Source: Verrucomicrobiota bacterium (GTDB lineage Bacteria > Verrucomicrobiota > Verrucomicrobiia > Opitutales > Opitutaceae). Taken from it: a stretch of DNA of 64,000 nucleotides. Both the position numbers and the translations under genes were made by a program. The stretch is from NCBI GenBank assembly GCA_016222805.1, contig JACRQG010000030.1, positions 174,688 through 238,687 on the forward strand, given 5' to 3'. Numbering within the stretch: the stretch's first letter is position 1; the number at the start of each line of letters is the position of its first letter. Below the pieces are notes generated by a model, which had not been told where the DNA came from, did not search any database, and saw only the letters and a program-made list of their open reading frames with translations. Positions 55,373 through 64,000 of the stretch are shown piece by piece.

Positions 55373-58366
55373 ATGACACCGCAACCTCACACCCTCGGCC
55401 GGCGTGACCGCTGCCGCCTGCGTTCCGTCGCCCTCGTCTCGTTGTTCTGTTTCTTCCTCGCCGGCGTCGCCGCCGCCCAGAACGGCACCGTTTCCGGCAC
55501 GGTCCTGAACCAGGCGACCGGGGAGTTGCTCCCCGGGGCTGCGGTGGAGATCGAGGGCACCGGGATCACGGGAGTGACGGAGCGCGGGGGGACCTTCTCG
55601 CTGGAGGTGCCCGCGGGCCCGCGGACCCTGGTGGTGAACTACTCGGGACTCGATACCGTGCGGATGCCGGTGCTCGTGACCGCGGGCCAGGTGACCACCC
55701 GCGAGATCGCGATGTCGGCGAAGATCTACCAACTCGAGAAGTTCACCGTCGCCGGCGAACGCGAGGGGAGTGCCCGGGCAATCCAGGCCCAGCGGCAGGC
55801 GGACAACCCGCTTTGGGTGGTGGCGACCGACACCTTCGGCAACCCGGCGGCCAACCCGGGCGAACTGATCCAGCGGTTGCCCGGCATCTCCACCGACATC
55901 GTCGGCAGTGAAGTGCGCTCGATCTACGTCCGCGGCATGGGCCCCGGGTTCTCCGCCCTCATGGTGGATGGCGAGCGCGTGGCCACCTCGACCGGCACCT
56001 CGGCGAGCCGCGACTACCAGATCGAGCAGATGGGCACCGGCAACCTGGAGACGGTGGAGTTGATCAAGGCGCCGCAGCCGGAGCAGGACGCCAACGCGGT
56101 GGCCGGCTTCATCAACCTCGTGTCGCGGCGGGCCTTTGACGCGGCCGGCCGCCGGATCACGGTGACGGCGGGCACGATGTGGCGGAAACGCGGGTTCGAC
56201 GGCAGCCCGTTCCTGGATCGCCCCGAGGGCCTCGATCTCTTCAGCGTCGCCTACTCCGACGTCTACAGCGTCTTCGGCGGCCGGCGGAATCTCGGCCTGG
56301 CCTTCAATCTCAATCGCCGCGTCTCGGCCACGACCCAGGACGAGATGGGGCCCGGCGGCGTCCTGTACAACTTCAGCCAGACCTACCTCAACCCGACCGC
56401 GGCGAACCCGCTCACGCGCGTCTTCGGCACGGGCGACATCGGCTACAAGGCGCGGGCCCACAACGCCGGTCTGAATCTTGACTACAAGCTGTCGCCGGAC
56501 GCCTACCTCTACTTCAAGCTCGGGTTCAACACCAACGACCAGTACCAGCAGTACTACCGCCCGGGCATCGGCAATCCGGCGGCGACGGCGGCGAACTTCA
56601 CGCCCGACAGCACCTACGATCATTCCTTCCTGCTGCCGCACGCCGCGTCGGTTGCGATCAGCGAGGCCACGCCGGCCTTCACCAAGAACTCCCGCAACTA
56701 CTCCTTCACCGGCGGCACGGAGTTCAAGCTCCTCCATGGCAGCGCGACGCTGAACCTGCGGGGCAGCTATTCGCACGCCGACATCTCCTATCCCGGCTGG
56801 ATCCGCGCGCAGGCGCGCACGCCGGCGACGGCCGCCGCTGGGATCGGGTTCGAGATCGATCGTCGCGGGCAGGACGCGTGGTATCCGATCTTCCGGCAAA
56901 CGGCCGGACCCTCGGTCTTCGACCCCGCCAGCTACGTCATGACCTCGATGCAGAAGCAGTCGTACAAGTCGGGCAACGACCTCTACGGGCTGCGCGCCGA
57001 CTTCACCAAGCGCTTCACCGGCAGCTGGCCGGTGCTGGCCAAGGCCGGGGTGAAATGGGCCGACGACACCCGCAATCCCTTTACCGACTTCGGCGTGCAG
57101 ACCTGGGTGGGGGCCGACGGCGTGCCCAACTCCGCGGACGACGCGATGACGCCGTATGCGGATCTCCGCTACAAGCAGGGCGACGGCAGGTACGGACCGT
57201 TTCCGTTCATGACCAAGCCCCACGAGGCGCCGGCGGGCTACTGGCGCCAGACGGCGGCCGACGCCTACACCAGTTACGCGACCTCCCTTACCGGGCGCTC
57301 GAAGTTCCGCGAGGAAATCACCGCGGCCTATGTGCAGGCTTCGACGAAGATCGGACGCCTCCGGGTGCTGGCGGGCGTCCGGATGGAGGACACGGAGACG
57401 GAGGGCCGTGCCTGGGTGCGCAACACGTCCGCCTCCTGGGGCGGCAACAGCGTCGGGGGAACCAGCATGGATCCGGTGGTGGTGGCGGCCAATGTGGCCC
57501 GCGCCCAACGTTCGTTTGTGCGCCTGAACACCTCCGGCGGCGAGTACCGGAATTTCTTCCCGGGACTGCACTTCGCCTACGAGTTCGTCCCGGGCCTGAT
57601 TGCCCGCGCCAGCTACAACCGGGCCATTTCCCGGCCGCCGGTGGCCAATCTGATCCCGTCCCTGACGGAGAACCACGAGAACTCGACCGTTTCGGCGGGC
57701 AACCCGGACCTCAAGCCCTACCTCACGGACAACTTTGAGGTGAGTCTGGAGAAGTACTTCGAGCCCGTCGGCCAGGTCAGCGTCAGCGCGTTCGTGAAGG
57801 AGATCTCGAACTACTTCCGGAGCTTCGGCACCACCATTCCGGCGGAGGGGCTGGACGGGGGCGGCCTGTATGCCGGTTACACCCTGACCCAGGTGCGCAA
57901 CATCGGATCGGCGCGCATCCGTGGCCTCGAGCTCAATTACCAGCAGCAGTACAGCTTCCTTCCAGGGGCGTGGCGGGGGCTCGGCTCCTTTGCCAACTTC
58001 ACCTACCTCAAGGCGGAAGGTAACTTCGGGACGACAGCGATCACGACCAAGCTCGGCAACCTCGCGCCGCGGAGCGGCAATGCCGGCATCAGCTTCCGGT
58101 ACCGCGGTCTCGACGTGCGGTTGCTGGGCAACTGGACGGACGAGAAGTACAAGAGCATCGTCGGGGTGATTGATGTCTACGCCGAGGCCCGCTTCGCGAT
58201 GGACCTGAAGGTCCAGTACAGCGTCAACCGGCGCTACAGCCTGTTCCTGGACTGCACCAACCTGACGGACGAGCCCGCCCGCACGGACGTCGCCCTGAAC
58301 GGGCTGAAGTTCTTCAAGACGAACCAGGGCATCGGCTTCGTGGCCGGAGTGCGCGGGAACTTCTGA
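55373..58366 (+). CDS. TonB-dependent receptor 3 with carboxypeptidase-like N-domain
   Basis: 997 residues. The signal peptide ends near GVAAAQ; then a CarboxypepD_reg-like beta-sandwich (about 38-120, GTVSGTVLNQATGELLPGAA), a plug with RSIYVRGMGPGFSALMVDGE and NLETVELIKAPQPEQDANA, and the barrel ending FVAGVRGNF with terminal Phe. The D-A-N-A-V-A-G motif in the plug belongs to the large receptor group found with glycan-use loci. It closely resembles receptor 4 (shared REGSA, DSFGN/DTFGN and KAPxPxxDA segments) and shares its upstream element. The following gene starts one base after the stop. Confidence 0.92.
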   Translation: MTPQPHTLGRRDRCRLRSVALVSLFCFFLAGVAAAQNGTVSGTVLNQATGELLPGAAVEIEGTGITGVTERGGTFSLEVPAGPRTLVVNYSGLDTVRMPVLVTAGQVTTREIAMSAKIYQLEKFTVAGEREGSARAIQAQRQADNPLWVVATDTFGNPAANPGELIQRLPGISTDIVGSEVRSIYVRGMGPGFSALMVDGERVATSTGTSASRDYQIEQMGTGNLETVELIKAPQPEQDANAVAGFINLVSRRAFDAAGRRITVTAGTMWRKRGFDGSPFLDRPEGLDLFSVAYSDVYSVFGGRRNLGLAFNLNRRVSATTQDEMGPGGVLYNFSQTYLNPTAANPLTRVFGTGDIGYKARAHNAGLNLDYKLSPDAYLYFKLGFNTNDQYQQYYRPGIGNPAATAANFTPDSTYDHSFLLPHAASVAISEATPAFTKNSRNYSFTGGTEFKLLHGSATLNLRGSYSHADISYPGWIRAQARTPATAAAGIGFEIDRRGQDAWYPIFRQTAGPSVFDPASYVMTSMQKQSYKSGNDLYGLRADFTKRFTGSWPVLAKAGVKWADDTRNPFTDFGVQTWVGADGVPNSADDAMTPYADLRYKQGDGRYGPFPFMTKPHEAPAGYWRQTAADAYTSYATSLTGRSKFREEITAAYVQASTKIGRLRVLAGVRMEDTETEGRAWVRNTSASWGGNSVGGTSMDPVVVAANVARAQRSFVRLNTSGGEYRNFFPGLHFAYEFVPGLIARASYNRAISRPPVANLIPSLTENHENSTVSAGNPDLKPYLTDNFEVSLEKYFEPVGQVSVSAFVKEISNYFRSFGTTIPAEGLDGGGLYAGYTLTQVRNIGSARIRGLELNYQQQYSFLPGAWRGLGSFANFTYLKAEGNFGTTAITTKLGNLAPRSGNAGISFRYRGLDVRLLGNWTDEKYKSIVGVIDVYAEARFAMDLKVQYSVNRRYSLFLDCTNLTDEPARTDVALNGLKFFKTNQGIGFVAGVRGNF

Positions 58367-58367
58367 G

Positions 58368-59927
58368 ATGGGGAACGTCGCCGAAGGTGGCCGGCGCCTG
58401 CACCTGGTCGGTGCGGTTGCCGGAAGTCTCTGGCTGGTCGAACCAGCCTTGGCGGCGATTTCGCCTGGCGCACCGGTGACGGCGTCACCGTTTTCGGTCG
58501 ACGCCGCCAACCGGCAACTGGCGAAGCTGCCCGCCGGAGACCCCTGGGAACAGCGACCGGACGGGAGCACCCTGGCCTGGGGGGAATCCCACCTGCTGCA
58601 CGCGCTGGTCAATCTCTACGAGGCAACCGGCGAAGTGCGTTACCTGGAGGAGGCAGCCCGGCGGGGCGACCGCCTGCTGTCGCATCGCGATGATCGTCGT
58701 GGCGTCGTCGATGGCTCGGGGCAGAGCCGTCCCGCGTGGAGCATGGCGGACAAGTACGTGGTCGCGGCCGCGACGCTGGTCGACGAAGCCGGACGGCCGG
58801 CGCTCCAAGTGCGCTCGGTGCCGACGTCGCACAACAACTTCACGGAGATTGCGGTCGTCGCGGACTCCACGCCGGGGCGTTTTGACCTGCACGTGACGAA
58901 CGAGCACTTCCGGCGCAGCGAGGAGTTCACCGGCCTCACTGCCGCGGCGGGTGGTCCTCGCTTCGTGGAGGCGAGTGTGAACGCCCGGACGTACGTGCGC
59001 GGAACCAAGGCCGGGAAATACTCCGATGAGTCGCGCCTGATCCGCGTGGCGGTGGTCGCGGGCGGCGGGGCGCCCCGGCCGCAGCGGGTCCGCCTGACCC
59101 CGATCCCGCTCGCCTACACCGGCTACCTCGGGGTGATCTACCACCCGATGTTGCGCCTGGCCGAGTGCGTGCGCGCCGACGCACGGGCGGCGGCGCTGGC
59201 GGACGCGGCGGCGAGGTTCGTGCAGGCGGCGGAGGAATCGTATGCCGATGCCGACCGGCGGGTATGGCGCGACGGGCCGGGCGACGGGGAGGGGTACTAC
59301 CTCACGTGCGAGCGCGGCGAGTCCTTCCCCTACGACAACATCGGCCAGCCCTTCAATTTTCTCGGGCGGCATACGGCGACGCTCCTGGCGCTCCATCGCC
59401 TCACCGGGGAGGTTCGGTATCGGGAGCGCGCGGCGCGGATGGCGCGCCTGTTTCAACGCCGCCTGCGCCACGATTCCGACCGCGACCTTTACGTCTGGAA
59501 CTATTGGTATGAACCGGTGACGACGACGGGCTGGACCGCGGCGGACGGTCCCTCGCTGAACCTTCCGCAGATGGCGCCCGTCGCCACGGTGGAAGATGTG
59601 TCCCACGGGGTGCTCGATATCGTGCTGGTGAGCAGCGCCCACCGCGCGGGAATGGTCTTTAACGACCGCGACCTGCAGCGCTTCTGCCGCACCCTCCTGC
59701 AACGTGTGCTCACGCCGGAACGGAACGGCATCCACCTCCGGGTGGATGGGACAGGCGGAGTCGCGCCCGACTACCTCCACGCCCTCGGTGGCTGGCTGGA
59801 ACTGGCCCGGTACGATCCCGCCGTCTACCACGAAATCCGGCGAACGGCTGAGGCGGCCAAGGTGACCGATCTCGGCGTCGTGTCGGCGCTGCTGAAGTGG
59901 GAGCGGGTGCTGGCCGGCGGACGGTAG
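58368..59927 (+). CDS. Secreted (alpha/alpha)-barrel protein, glycan-active enzyme candidate
   Basis: 519 residues with an N-terminal hydrophobic leader ending near AALAA. The body consists of helical hairpins with the repeating pattern of (alpha/alpha)6 barrels: LHALVNLYEATGEVRYLEEAA at the start and LLALHRLTGEVRYRERAARM later, plus a middle beta-rich insert (about 150-240). A cluster of aromatics and acids, YVWNYWYEP and VEDVSHGVLDI, could form an active cleft. This resembles glucuronyl C5-epimerase/uronate lyase or unsaturated glucuronyl hydrolase folds, but I do not recognise a specific family. It is one base after receptor 3, so it is co-expressed with it. Confidence 0.6.
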   Translation: MGNVAEGGRRLHLVGAVAGSLWLVEPALAAISPGAPVTASPFSVDAANRQLAKLPAGDPWEQRPDGSTLAWGESHLLHALVNLYEATGEVRYLEEAARRGDRLLSHRDDRRGVVDGSGQSRPAWSMADKYVVAAATLVDEAGRPALQVRSVPTSHNNFTEIAVVADSTPGRFDLHVTNEHFRRSEEFTGLTAAAGGPRFVEASVNARTYVRGTKAGKYSDESRLIRVAVVAGGGAPRPQRVRLTPIPLAYTGYLGVIYHPMLRLAECVRADARAAALADAAARFVQAAEESYADADRRVWRDGPGDGEGYYLTCERGESFPYDNIGQPFNFLGRHTATLLALHRLTGEVRYRERAARMARLFQRRLRHDSDRDLYVWNYWYEPVTTTGWTAADGPSLNLPQMAPVATVEDVSHGVLDIVLVSSAHRAGMVFNDRDLQRFCRTLLQRVLTPERNGIHLRVDGTGGVAPDYLHALGGWLELARYDPAVYHEIRRTAEAAKVTDLGVVSALLKWERVLAGGR

Positions 59928-59977
59928 GCCGATTTCTCGGGAAAGGCTGGAGCCAAAGACGGAAGTTCCGTGATGTA

Positions 59978-60115
59978 GCCGGCCTCGCGGAGGCCGGCCG
60001 TGACCACGAGATCGAAGGTGCTGGCCGACGTTGTCGTTGGGGAAGGACTCACCTCCCTGCCCGCAACCCTCTCGTGGTTTGCAGCCCCGAGCCGCGGAGG
60101 GAGATTTCCGCGCTA
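59978..60115. repeat. Palindromic intergenic repeat cluster
   Basis: GCCGGCCTC-GCG-GAGGCCGGC (59978-59998) is a perfect nine-pair hairpin and may end the receptor 3 transcript. ACCACGAGA (60003-60011) is inverted as TCTCGTGGT (60070-60078), and CCGCGGA/TTCCGCG occurs near 60092-60112. No gene is seen between 59928 and 60112. Confidence 0.5.
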
Positions 60116-60964
60116 CGAGGAACTCCGCCGGCGGAGGTGCTGGCGACACCGGGCGAGCATCCGCCGCCAGGCTTCCCGCAGGAAGGCAGGGTGTTCAAGG
60201 GCCTCCCGGGCGTAACGGCGGCCGGCGGCGGTGAGATCGAGGTCGGCGAACAGCATCGCCTCGCGGTGATTTCCCGCCAGCGCCAGGACCGTCGAATCGG
60301 GAGCGACGATCTTGGAGTCGCCGGCCGACCAGAGGCCACCGCCCTGGGGCCCGACGGAGTTGGCGAAGATGTAGTGAACCTGGTTCTCGAACGCGCGCAC
60401 CGCGATCCCGTCGCGGCCATGCCGTTTGGCGCGGGAAACCTCGAGGCGATCCAATCCGGCATTGGGGTGAAAGACGATCTGCGCGCCCAGCATCACGGGG
60501 AGCCGGACCAACTCCGGGTAGCGCCGTTCGTGGCAGATGATCGCGGTGGCAGGCACTCCATCGATGCGAAAGAAGGCGAGGGTGTTGCCCGGCGTGAAGA
60601 AGCGGGCGTCGCCGGCGGTCAGGTGGTTCTTGTCGTAGCGAAAGAGGGTCCGCCCGCGGCGATCGAAGACGACGAGTGAATTGTACCAGCGACCGCGGTG
60701 CCGGACGGGAGTCCCCAGGAGCACGTGGATCCGGTGGGCGCGAGCCGCGCGGGCGACGGCGGCGCAGGCGGCGCGGACGGGCCCGGGGCGGAGGCCGGAG
60801 AAGTCTGGGCGGTATCCGGTGGTGGCGCATTCCGGAAAGAGCACGGCGTCGGCGCCGCGCCGCGCGGCCCGGCGGATGCAACCGAGGAGGTGGGAGACGT
60901 TTCCGGCGAGGTCGGACCGGAACCGCATCTGCACGGCCGCGATGCGGAGGCTCCGGGGCGGCAT
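60113..60964 (-). CDS. Carbon-nitrogen hydrolase (nitrilase superfamily)
   Basis: 283 residues. The catalytic triad Glu45 (VLFPECATTGY), Lys112 (RYDKNHL) and Cys144 (AIICHERRYPE) is complete. The second conserved Glu region is also present. No leader peptide, so cytoplasmic. Members cleave amides, nitriles or N-carbamoyl groups. The length is normal. It lies 26 bases downstream of amidohydrolase B1 on the same strand and therefore closes the B2-B1-nitrilase operon, pointing to a nitrogen-containing substrate for module B. Confidence 0.88.
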   Translation of the reverse strand: MPPRSLRIAAVQMRFRSDLAGNVSHLLGCIRRAARRGADAVLFPECATTGYRPDFSGLRPGPVRAACAAVARAARAHRIHVLLGTPVRHRGRWYNSLVVFDRRGRTLFRYDKNHLTAGDARFFTPGNTLAFFRIDGVPATAIICHERRYPELVRLPVMLGAQIVFHPNAGLDRLEVSRAKRHGRDGIAVRAFENQVHYIFANSVGPQGGGLWSAGDSKIVAPDSTVLALAGNHREAMLFADLDLTAAGRRYAREALEHPAFLREAWRRMLARCRQHLRRRSSS

Positions 60965-60990
60965 GAGACAATGCGGCGAACAGGATCGCC

Positions 60991-61911
60991 CTACACCGTG
61001 ATGCCCTTGCGCTTGAGCGCGGGGCGGAGCAGGCGAACGAGGTTGTCGCGCAGGATCAGGCGTTTCTCTGCCACGGTGAGGTTGGCCCCGAGCACGCGGC
61101 CCAGCTGCGAGGCGAAACTCCGGCCGTGGACATCGCTGCCGTAGAGCACGCGCGCGGCGCCTAGTTCCCGCACCGCCATCTCCACCTCGCCGTAGACGGG
61201 ATCGCCGCCGCCGAGGTCGGCGTGAATCTCCGATCGGCTGCGAATCGCGCGGATGCCGAGGGACCAGTCACCACCGCCGGTGTGGCCGCAGATCAACGGC
61301 ACCCCCGGGTGGCGCGCCGAAAGCTCGGCCAGTTCCATCGGCGTCGACTCCTGCGGGAGGTTGCCTTTGCCCCGCTGCTTGATCCAGGTATGCTGCAGGA
61401 TGATGGCATCGAGTTCAGCCGCGCGCTTGACGATCGGATCAAGCTCCGGGCGGTTGCAGTGGCAGCCGACCCACAGCTTGATGCCGACCATCGGGCCGTC
61501 GGCGACGCAGCGCTCCAGTTCATCGAGCGACGCCCGCGTGTGCGTGGGATTCAGGTAGACGAAACCGAAGGCGCGCGAACTCCACTCCTTCAGGACGGCG
61601 AGGACGTCGTCGTTGCTCTTGCGGAACTGCTCGGGCGTCGGTTCGTACTGCCACGGCGGACTCATGAAGATGCACATCCGCTCGACTCCGACCCGATCGG
61701 CAATCCGCACCAGGTACTCCATGCGTTTGGCGGGCGTGGCCCCGGGCGTGCCGACATGGGCGTGGGCGTCCCAGGCGCCGAGCTGGCGCAGTTCCGCGCT
61801 GCCCCAGGCGGAGGCGGCGACTTCGCCGGCGGGGGAGGGCTGGGCCGCCCGGGCGTGCCAGGGGAGGGTGGCGGCGAGCGCGCCGGTGGCGAGGAAGTCG
61901 CGGCGTTTCAT
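60991..61911 (-). CDS. Exported amidohydrolase B1 (metal site intact)
   Basis: 306 residues with a twin-arginine-like leader (KRRDFLATGALAATLPW). The amidohydrolase 2 barrel has His50 and His52 in AWDAHAHVGTPG, His in IILQHTWIK, ICGHTGGGDWSLG, and the late Asp in VLYGSDVHG. It is the counterpart of A1 at 52121 (both have GHxxGGGDW and the same leader type), though clearly diverged. Its start overlaps the B2 stop as ATGA. The operon order is B2, B1, nitrilase, reversed relative to A1-A2. Confidence 0.87.
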   Translation of the reverse strand: MKRRDFLATGALAATLPWHARAAQPSPAGEVAASAWGSAELRQLGAWDAHAHVGTPGATPAKRMEYLVRIADRVGVERMCIFMSPPWQYEPTPEQFRKSNDDVLAVLKEWSSRAFGFVYLNPTHTRASLDELERCVADGPMVGIKLWVGCHCNRPELDPIVKRAAELDAIILQHTWIKQRGKGNLPQESTPMELAELSARHPGVPLICGHTGGGDWSLGIRAIRSRSEIHADLGGGDPVYGEVEMAVRELGAARVLYGSDVHGRSFASQLGRVLGANLTVAEKRLILRDNLVRLLRPALKRKGITV

Positions 61912-62774
61912 GCGGAGGCGAGGGCGGCGCGCGCGTGTCCGTGGCGGACGGCGGCGAGTTGGGCGGGAGTAAGGGGCGACTCCTGGAGTTTCAGGAGCGC
62001 GGCCTCGAAATAGTAGTACGGGGCGTGCGAGCCGAAGGCCAGGCGCAGGTCGGGCAGCTTGTCGAGGAGCGACGAGATGCCCGCGACCCCTTCGAGCGTG
62101 GCAGTCTCGAACCAGACGCCGGCCTTGGCCAGCTTGGCGAGCAGCGGATTGCCGGGACCGAGGACGCGCGAGGAGCAGTTCAGCAGCATGACGCGGGCGC
62201 CGGGGACCTTGGGCAGCAGGTCGAGGAGCGGCGCGGCGTTGACCGGGCTGGCGGTGAAGACCGGATTTTGGGAGCGGTCATCCTCCATCGAAAGGGAGAT
62301 CTGGACGAAGAGGCCGCGGCGCGCGGCACCGGCGAGCAGGGTAGCAAAGCGCCGGTCGTCGAGGGAGTAACCGTGGTAGTTGGGATAGAGCCGCAGGCCC
62401 GGCAGGTGGAGCACCTCATGGCAGCGGCGGAGGTCGTCCTCCCAGTCGGGCAGGAGCGGATTGATCGTGCCGAACGGGAGAAAGAACCGCCCGTCACCTT
62501 CGCGGGCGCAGGCGGCGGAGAGCTGGGCGTTGATGCCGGCCACGTCGGTGTGCAGTACGGCGTCGAAGGTCCCGGCCCAGGCCGCGGTGACGCCGTGCTG
62601 GCGAAGCCGGCTGGCGAGCTGCGCCGGTGTGCCCGCCCATGAGCGCCGCGTGGGCCATTCCCCGAGCGAGACGTTGGTGTCGATGAGGGCGCCGGGGGCA
62701 GGCGGAGTCGAGGCCAGCAGGGCGGGGGCGGCGGCGACGGTGGCGGCGCGGGCGAGAAAGCGGCGGCGTTCCAT
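61908..62774 (-). CDS. Amidohydrolase-like partner B2 (HxH replaced by NxS)
   Basis: 288 residues with a leader (MERRRFLARAATVAAAPALL). After it comes LIDTNVSLGEWPTRR: N34-V-S36 replaces the HxH metal motif, exactly as NAS does in A2. Shared with A2 are PNYHGYSLDD, a SMEDDRSQN acid-arginine patch, MLLNCSS versus LLVNWAG, and FGSHAPYYYFEAALLKL. It is the first gene of the minus-strand operon, divergent from receptor 4. Unlike A2 it has its own export signal, supporting a periplasmic site for the pair. Function unknown: a pseudo-subunit or a changed active site. Confidence 0.8.
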   Translation of the reverse strand: MERRRFLARAATVAAAPALLASTPPAPGALIDTNVSLGEWPTRRSWAGTPAQLASRLRQHGVTAAWAGTFDAVLHTDVAGINAQLSAACAREGDGRFFLPFGTINPLLPDWEDDLRRCHEVLHLPGLRLYPNYHGYSLDDRRFATLLAGAARRGLFVQISLSMEDDRSQNPVFTASPVNAAPLLDLLPKVPGARVMLLNCSSRVLGPGNPLLAKLAKAGVWFETATLEGVAGISSLLDKLPDLRLAFGSHAPYYYFEAALLKLQESPLTPAQLAAVRHGHARAALASA

Positions 62775-62842
62775 GGCGTGGCGCCAGCCAATCCCGTCAC
62801 CGGTCGCGAAGCAAGTCCTTCGGGGCGTCGCGCGCCGGGCGG

Positions 62843-62884
62843 GAATTGCGTTGCGCCGGCGGCGGCGAATAACCTTATGGTTAC
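62843..62884 (+). promoter_or_regulatory. Shared upstream element of receptor 4
   Basis: GAATT-N3-TTGC-N14-ATAAC-N6-GTTAC, with the right half ATAACCTTATGGTTAC (62869-62884) a TAAC/GTTA inverted repeat. Blocks and spacing equal those at 55235-55276. It ends 30 bases before the receptor 4 ATG and lies 95 bases from the B2 start (measured from the inner edge of the repeat), so it could control both directions. Confidence 0.6.
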
Positions 62885-62914
62885 TTCGGCACTCGTTGTG
62901 CTACCCCACCTCCC

Positions 62915-64000
62915 ATGAATTCCGCCGTTTCGCTTCGGCACCGCCTCACCCCGGTGTGTGCCGCGATCTGCGTCCTGTTCCTTTCCGCCCAACCGGCCGC
63001 TGCGCAGGCCACGGGCGTTCTCACCGGTCAGGTCAGCAATGCCGCCACGTCCATCTTCCTCGAAGGAGCCGTGGTGGAGGTCGCCGGCAGCAACCGCAGC
63101 GTGATCACGGATCGGGAGGGCGGGTACGAACTCACCCTGCCGGCCGGCAGCGTCACACTCACAATATCGTATACCGGTCTGGAGCGGCAGACGGTGACCG
63201 TGGCGGTCCCGGCCGGCGGACGGGCGGTGCGAAACATCGAGTTGAACGCCGGGATCTACCGGATGGAGGCGTACACCGTCTCGGGGCCGCGGGAAGGCAG
63301 TGCCGCCGCCATCACCCGCCAGCGGGAGGCGCTCAACGTGAAGAACGTCGTGGCGGCGGACAGCTTCGGCAACATCGCCGACGGCAACATCGGCGACTTC
63401 CTCCAGCAGATGCCGGGCATCACCGCGGTGTACGTCGGCGCCGACGTGCGTTCGGTGCAGATCCGCGGCATCGACGGCGCGCTGAATTCCGTGACGATGG
63501 ACGGCGACCGGGTGGCGAGTTCGCAGTCGGCCGGCACCGGCCGGACCTTCGAGTTCGAGCAGGCGTCACTGAACAATATCGAGACGATCGAAGTGACGAA
63601 GGCGCCGACGCCGGACATGGACGCCGACTCGATCGGCGGCAACGTGAACATCGTCTCGAAGAGCGCCTTTGACCGGAACCAGCCGCGGACGTTCAACTAC
63701 TCCATCGGCGGTGTCTGGCGGCCGAAGTATTTCACGCGGAGCGACAATTACCTGCGGGAGCCGATCAAGAACATCGGGCCGTCGCTCAACTTCTCCTACG
63801 CGGATCGTCTCGGAGCGGCGAGACGGGTGGGGATTTCGCTCAACTTTACCTACCACTCGCAGCCGGGGGGCGATACCGCGGCGCTGGCCAACTACCAGCA
63901 GGCGCTGGTCGAGCCCTATTACGTCCAGAACGTGACCGTGCCGCGGCCGGCCGGGGCGCCGCGCACCCGGCTGGCCACCGGGGCGAAGCTGGAGTTCAAG
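62915..64000 (+). CDS. TonB-dependent receptor 4 (cut by window end)
   Basis: 362 codons are visible and the frame is open at base 64000. The ATG at 62915 gives a signal peptide ending near AAAQA. A CarboxypepD_reg-like domain follows (GVLTGQVSNAATSIFLEGAV, ITDREGGYELTLPAG), then the plug: RSVQIRGIDGALNSVTMDGDR and NIETIEVTKAPTPDMDADSI, where DADSIGG replaces the DANAVAG of receptor 3. The start of the barrel is seen. Same subclass as receptor 3 and divergent from the B2-B1-nitrilase operon. Confidence 0.9.
   Translation, partial: MNSAVSLRHRLTPVCAAICVLFLSAQPAAAQATGVLTGQVSNAATSIFLEGAVVEVAGSNRSVITDREGGYELTLPAGSVTLTISYTGLERQTVTVAVPAGGRAVRNIELNAGIYRMEAYTVSGPREGSAAAITRQREALNVKNVVAADSFGNIADGNIGDFLQQMPGITAVYVGADVRSVQIRGIDGALNSVTMDGDRVASSQSAGTGRTFEFEQASLNNIETIEVTKAPTPDMDADSIGGNVNIVSKSAFDRNQPRTFNYSIGGVWRPKYFTRSDNYLREPIKNIGPSLNFSYADRLGAARRVGISLNFTYHSQPGGDTAALANYQQALVEPYYVQNVTVPRPAGAPRTRLATGAKLEFK

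Noticed and set aside
54860..58612. A 1250-codon minus-strand open frame over TonB receptor 3
   Set aside because: It is a shadow of the receptor gene, whose plug, barrel and terminal Phe are unmistakable.

Overview
The window is a high-GC stretch of a bacterial chromosome. The gene content points to Verrucomicrobia, most likely an Opitutaceae-like organism: several large TonB-dependent receptors (one with an EF-hand ahead of the plug), paired DUF1553/DUF1501 proteins with CxxCH haem motifs, a ThuA-type protein, a DUF1080 protein, a Mg-type HemB, and Amt transporters with a long N-terminal extension. This assignment is inferred from gene families, not from a marker-gene comparison. I see no rRNA, tRNA, CRISPR array, prophage or insertion sequence.

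Layout. Positions 1-2,815 carry the end of an unknown gene, recF, a TauE/SafE permease and ruvC. 2,832-8,539 carries a hybrid histidine kinase, ferrochelatase and gpmI. 8,719-15,066 holds aspS and a nitrogen block, glnK-amt-glnK-amt-glnK, with sigma-54-like promoters before both amt genes. 15,289-30,891 has a TMTC-like membrane/TPR protein, a TonB receptor, thrS, cysS, hemB, a second TonB receptor and a divergent purA. 30,998-42,495 is a catabolic cluster: ThuA-ankyrin fusion, sugar epimerase, acetylxylan-esterase-like hydrolase, DUF1501, cytochrome-type DUF1553 and a divergent GH2 enzyme. 42,552-50,989 is a signalling block: a hybrid kinase, a multi-PAS protein, a broken PAS fragment, a DUF1080 protein, a single-domain response regulator, a basic coiled-coil protein and a damaged phosphoesterase.

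The last 13 kb is the most unusual part. It holds two related uptake/catabolism modules. Module A is a triple-Rid protein, amidohydrolase A1, amidohydrolase-like A2, a Gfo/Idh oxidoreductase, a TonB receptor and a secreted barrel protein. Module B is amidohydrolase-like B2, amidohydrolase B1 and a nitrilase-family hydrolase, divergent from a TonB receptor cut by the window end. In each module a metal-site-bearing amidohydrolase overlaps by ATGA with a partner whose HxH metal motif has become NxS. The two partners share their own motifs (YHGYSL, FGSHxP). The two receptors share an upstream element with exactly conserved spacing. This suggests one duplicated, co-regulated two-subunit hydrolase system. 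Its substrate cannot be read from sequence.

Three genes (recF, a PAS sensor, a metallophosphoesterase) look as if they carry short internal deletions. That may reflect real decay or assembly dropouts in GC-rich DNA.
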